Source: Vicinamibacteria bacterium
Lineage (GTDB): Bacteria > Acidobacteriota > Vicinamibacteria > Fen-336 > JAGNNV01
Reading direction: 5' to 3'
Assembly: GCA_016650185.1 (NCBI GenBank)
Contig: JAENWE010000399.1
Location: forward strand, 1 to 8,223
DNA length: 8,223 bases
Of the stretch, positions 5,819 to 8,223 are shown in pieces (positions within the stretch are counted from its first letter, which is position 1; every line of letters starts with the position of its first letter). The notes beneath the pieces are model-generated. The model saw nothing but the letters and a program-made list of their open reading frames with translations. It had not been told where the DNA came from and did no database searches. The position numbers and the translations under genes were made by a program.

Positions 5819-7276
5819 CTACGCGATGATGTCGTTGAGGACGGTGCCCGAAACGTCGGTCAGGCGGAAGTCACGACCGCTGTAGCGGTAGGTCAGCTTG
5901 GTGTGATCGATTCCGAGGAGGTGCAGGATGGTCGCGTGGATGTCGTGCACGTGGACGGGCTTCTCCACCGCCTTGAAGCCGAAGTCGTCGGTCGCGCCGT
6001 AGGTCATGCCGCCCTTGATTCCGCCGCCGGCCAGCCACATCGTGAAGCCGAACGGATTGTGATCGCGGCCCGCCTGGGTTGACCCGGCTCCGCCGCCCAC
6101 TTCCACCACCGGGGTGCGGCCGAACTCCGAACCGCAGATCACCAGGGTGTCCTTGAACAGGCCGCGCTGCTTCAGGTCCTTGATCACGGCGGCGAAGGGC
6201 CGGTCGGAATCGTTCGCGTTGACCCGGTGCTGCTGAACATCCGAATGGGCGTCCCAGGGATCGCCCTTGGCGTAGTAGACCTGAACCATCCGCACCCCGC
6301 GCTCCACCAGACGCACGGCCATGAGACAACCGCGGGCGGTGCTGCCGGTGCCATACAGGTTCAGCGTGGCTTCGCTCTCCTTGCGGATGTCGAAGACATC
6401 CGGGGCCTCGGTCTGCATCCGGTAGGCCACTTCCATGGAATTGATGGCGGCATCGAGCTGCGGCTCGGGGGCATTCCCAGCGCGGCGAAGCCGGTCCAGC
6501 TTCTCCAACAGGTTCAGTTCGCGTCTCTGCTCTTCAAGGGTGAAGTCTTTGTTGTGAATGAAGGAGACCAGCTTCTTCGGGTCGAAGTCTTTCCCGATGA
6601 TCTGGTCCGGGCGCTCCACTCGGTCGGAGATCAGGGTGCCCTGGTGCATGGCGGGCAGGAAGGCCGAGTTCCACAGCGGAGGGCCGACCGTGGTCGGAAC
6701 ATCCGGGCAGAGGACGACGAAGCCCGGCAGGTTCTTGTTACCCGTGCCGAGGCCGTAGGTGAGCCATGAACCCACCGAGGGCCGCCCGACTTGGGTGTGG
6801 CCGGTGTTCATCATCAACATCGAGGGTTCGTGGTTCGGAATGTCGGTGTGAACGGAACGAACGAAACAGATGTCGTCGACGCATGAGCCCACGTGGGGGA
6901 AGAGTTCGCTGACTTCGATTCCGCTCTGGCCGTACTTCTTGAACGTGAAAGGCGAACGCATGAGCGCGCCGGTCTTGCGCTCAGTGGCCAACGTCCCGCC
7001 CGGCAGGGGCTGGCCGTGGAACTTGTCCAGCATCGGCTTGGGATCGAACGAGTCCACCTGAGACAGGCCGCCGTTCATGAACAGAAAGATGACGCGCTTG
7101 GCCCGGGCCGGGTGATCGAGAGCGCGCACAGCGACCTCCCCACCCTGCTCCATGACGCCGCCTGCCTTCGCGATCGACTCGTTTACGAGGCCGGCAAAGG
7201 CCATCATGCCGAAGCCGCCGCCCAGGCGACACAGCGCGTCGCGTCTGGTTTGAGGCCTTCGATAGCGCTCTGACAC
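5819..7276 (-). CDS. DUF1501 family exported protein (sulfatase/alkaline phosphatase-like fold)
   Basis: This 485-residue protein is a near-typical length for DUF1501. The N-terminus TRRDALCRLGGGFGMMAFAGL (10-30) has twin Arg and a hydrophobic stretch, consistent with Tat export. Family hallmarks are IFLFMNGGLSQVDSFDPKP (63-81), GRPSVGSWLTYGLGT (164-178), CGSEFGRTPV (381-390), GRDHNPFGFTMWLAGGGIKG (403-422) and HDIHATILHLLGIDH (444-458). The Asp/His positions in the last two fit the metal-binding pattern of the alkaline phosphatase/sulfatase superfamily. Catalysis is not established for the family. The start is GTG at 7276 (complement of 7274-7276), four bases after the TAG of the upstream DUF1553 gene. 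No Shine-Dalgarno is seen, so coupling to that gene is likely. This DUF1553-DUF1501 order is recurrent in Planctomycetes and relatives, where the proteins are thought to take part in extracellular polymer use; that role is an inference. Confidence 0.93.
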   Translation of the reverse strand: MSERYRRPQTRRDALCRLGGGFGMMAFAGLVNESIAKAGGVMEQGGEVAVRALDHPARAKRVIFLFMNGGLSQVDSFDPKPMLDKFHGQPLPGGTLATERKTGALMRSPFTFKKYGQSGIEVSELFPHVGSCVDDICFVRSVHTDIPNHEPSMLMMNTGHTQVGRPSVGSWLTYGLGTGNKNLPGFVVLCPDVPTTVGPPLWNSAFLPAMHQGTLISDRVERPDQIIGKDFDPKKLVSFIHNKDFTLEEQRRELNLLEKLDRLRRAGNAPEPQLDAAINSMEVAYRMQTEAPDVFDIRKESEATLNLYGTGSTARGCLMAVRLVERGVRMVQVYYAKGDPWDAHSDVQQHRVNANDSDRPFAAVIKDLKQRGLFKDTLVICGSEFGRTPVVEVGGGAGSTQAGRDHNPFGFTMWLAGGGIKGGMTYGATDDFGFKAVEKPVHVHDIHATILHLLGIDHTKLTYRYSGRDFRLTDVSGTVLNDIIA

Positions 7277-7280
7277 TCGG

Positions 7281-8223
7281 CTAGCTCACAAACAGGAATT
7301 CGCTGGAACTGAGGAGAACTTTCAGGTACCGCCCGAAAACCGTGATGGGGAGACTGGGCTCAGTGACCTTCGCCCCAGGCTTTTGAGGACCCACTCCCGC
7401 CATCATGCCCGATTCAACCGCGTCAGGCCCATCCGGGGCGGCGCCATCTTTGACCTCGGGCGTTTTGGTCTCGGCGGACGCCATGCCCTTCGAACCATCG
7501 CTGGCAGCCTTGGCCTTCGCCTTCTCGGCCTCGGCCTTCTTCTCTTCGTACTGTTTCATGGGCTCGGCGGCGAGAAACTCCAGGCCCGCCTGCACCTCGG
7601 CCGCGGTGGCCGTGCGCCCGAAGATCAGACGATAGGCCTTTTGAATACGCTCCTCTTCAGTGGGTTCGCCGCCCACGCGCTCCGCGAGCTTCTCGGCATG
7701 TTGCTGCATGAAGTCGCTGTTCATGAAGAACAGCCGCTGCAAGGGGACGTTGGTCGAGAAACGCTTCTCCGCGGTCTGCGACGGGCTGGGGAAATCGAAA
7801 AGCTGCAGATACTCATCCAGCTTGTAGCGACTGACCCGGCCGTAGATGGTGCGCCGCGGAGACATGGGAGTCAGAGTCGCGGACGGCCCGCCCACCGTGG
7901 TCTTGAGCGCGCCCGAAACGAACAGAACCGAATCCCGGATCTGCTCGGCCGTCATCCGGGGCCGGTTGGCCCGCCAGTAGAGGCGGTTCCCCGGATCCTT
8001 GTCCGCGTTCGCTTTCGAATACGCCCCGCTGAGCTGATAGGCAGCGCTGCTCAGGATCTCGCGGTGCAACGCCTTGATCGACATCCCGTGGTCGACGAAG
8101 AACTGGGCCAGATAGTCCAGCAGTTCGGGATGTGAAGGCTTCTCAGCGTTGATTCCGAAGTTGCTCGGCGTGTCGACGAGGCCGGTCCCGAAGTGCCGCT
8201 TCCATATCCGGTTCACGATGACC
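7281..8223 (-). CDS. DUF1549/DUF1553 (PSCyt2-PSD1) family protein, C-terminal part only
   Basis: The frame is open to the right window edge, so only the C-terminal ~313 residues are present. An internal GTG at 8216 is a Val codon in the motif VNRIWKRHFGTGLVDTPSNFG and not a start. DUF1553 hallmarks follow in order: HREILSSAAYQLSGAY (51-66, counted from that Val), NRLYWRANRPRMTAEQIRDS (77-96), RRTIYGRVSRYKLDEYLQLF (121-140), QRLFFMNSDFMQQHAEKLAER (160-180) and the terminal RYLKVLLSSSEFLFVS (296-311). Full-length relatives usually carry a DUF1549 domain, and often a planctomycete cytochrome-c domain, N-terminal to this; neither can be seen here. Between about 220 and 290 lies an unusual charged, then Gly/Pro/Ala-rich linker just before the last motif. 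The gene precedes the DUF1501 gene with a 4-base gap, indicating an operon. Molecular function of the family is unproven. Confidence 0.92.
   Translation of the reverse strand, partial: VIVNRIWKRHFGTGLVDTPSNFGINAEKPSHPELLDYLAQFFVDHGMSIKALHREILSSAAYQLSGAYSKANADKDPGNRLYWRANRPRMTAEQIRDSVLFVSGALKTTVGGPSATLTPMSPRRTIYGRVSRYKLDEYLQLFDFPSPSQTAEKRFSTNVPLQRLFFMNSDFMQQHAEKLAERVGGEPTEEERIQKAYRLIFGRTATAAEVQAGLEFLAAEPMKQYEEKKAEAEKAKAKAASDGSKGMASAETKTPEVKDGAAPDGPDAVESGMMAGVGPQKPGAKVTEPSLPITVFGRYLKVLLSSSEFLFVS

Noticed and set aside
7383..8135. 250-residue plus-strand ORF opposite the DUF1553 gene
   Set aside because: It is an antisense shadow: the opposite strand carries clear DUF1553 motifs throughout, and this frame has only Arg/Gly/Leu-rich composition.

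Overview
The window is GC-rich bacterial chromosomal DNA. Its gene content suggests a planctomycete, verrucomicrobial, acidobacterial or related candidate-phylum bacterium, probably free-living in soil, sediment or water. The main clue is a DUF1553 (PSD1) gene followed directly by a Tat-type DUF1501 gene, a pairing expanded in those phyla. An exported D-aminoacylase-like amidohydrolase and an exported FG-GAP/VCBS propeller protein fit the same picture. No rRNA, tRNA, CRISPR array, transposase, integrase or phage gene is visible, so the phylum stays an inference.

Layout: bases 1-797 hold no gene I can name, only weak small ORFs and perhaps the 3' end of an upstream gene. An exported amidohydrolase (798-2504, +) converges, with a 15-base gap, on an elongation factor P-family gene of the EfpL/YeiP type (2520-3089, -). 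Next is a divergent intergenic region (3090-3587) with three copies of a ~45-base dispersed repeat, two direct and one inverted. A secreted seven-motif FG-GAP/VCBS protein (3588-5219, +) follows. It is coupled by a TGATG stop/start overlap to a 186-residue cytosolic protein resembling the DUF2378 family of myxobacteria. These converge on the minus-strand pair: DUF1553 (entering from the right edge, 7281-8223) and DUF1501 (5819-7276), separated by 4 bases.

Functionally, the envelope theme dominates. The amidohydrolase, the VCBS protein, the DUF1501 protein and, from family knowledge, the DUF1553 protein all act outside the cytoplasm. EfpL is a translation factor that relieves ribosome stalling and appears unrelated to its neighbours. 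I see no defence system or complete novel multi-gene machine. The points most worth following are the amidohydrolase, which has lost the HxH metal motif of its family; the EfpL-type loop with Arg at its tip; the repeat cluster upstream of the propeller gene; and the coupled propeller/DUF2378-like pair.
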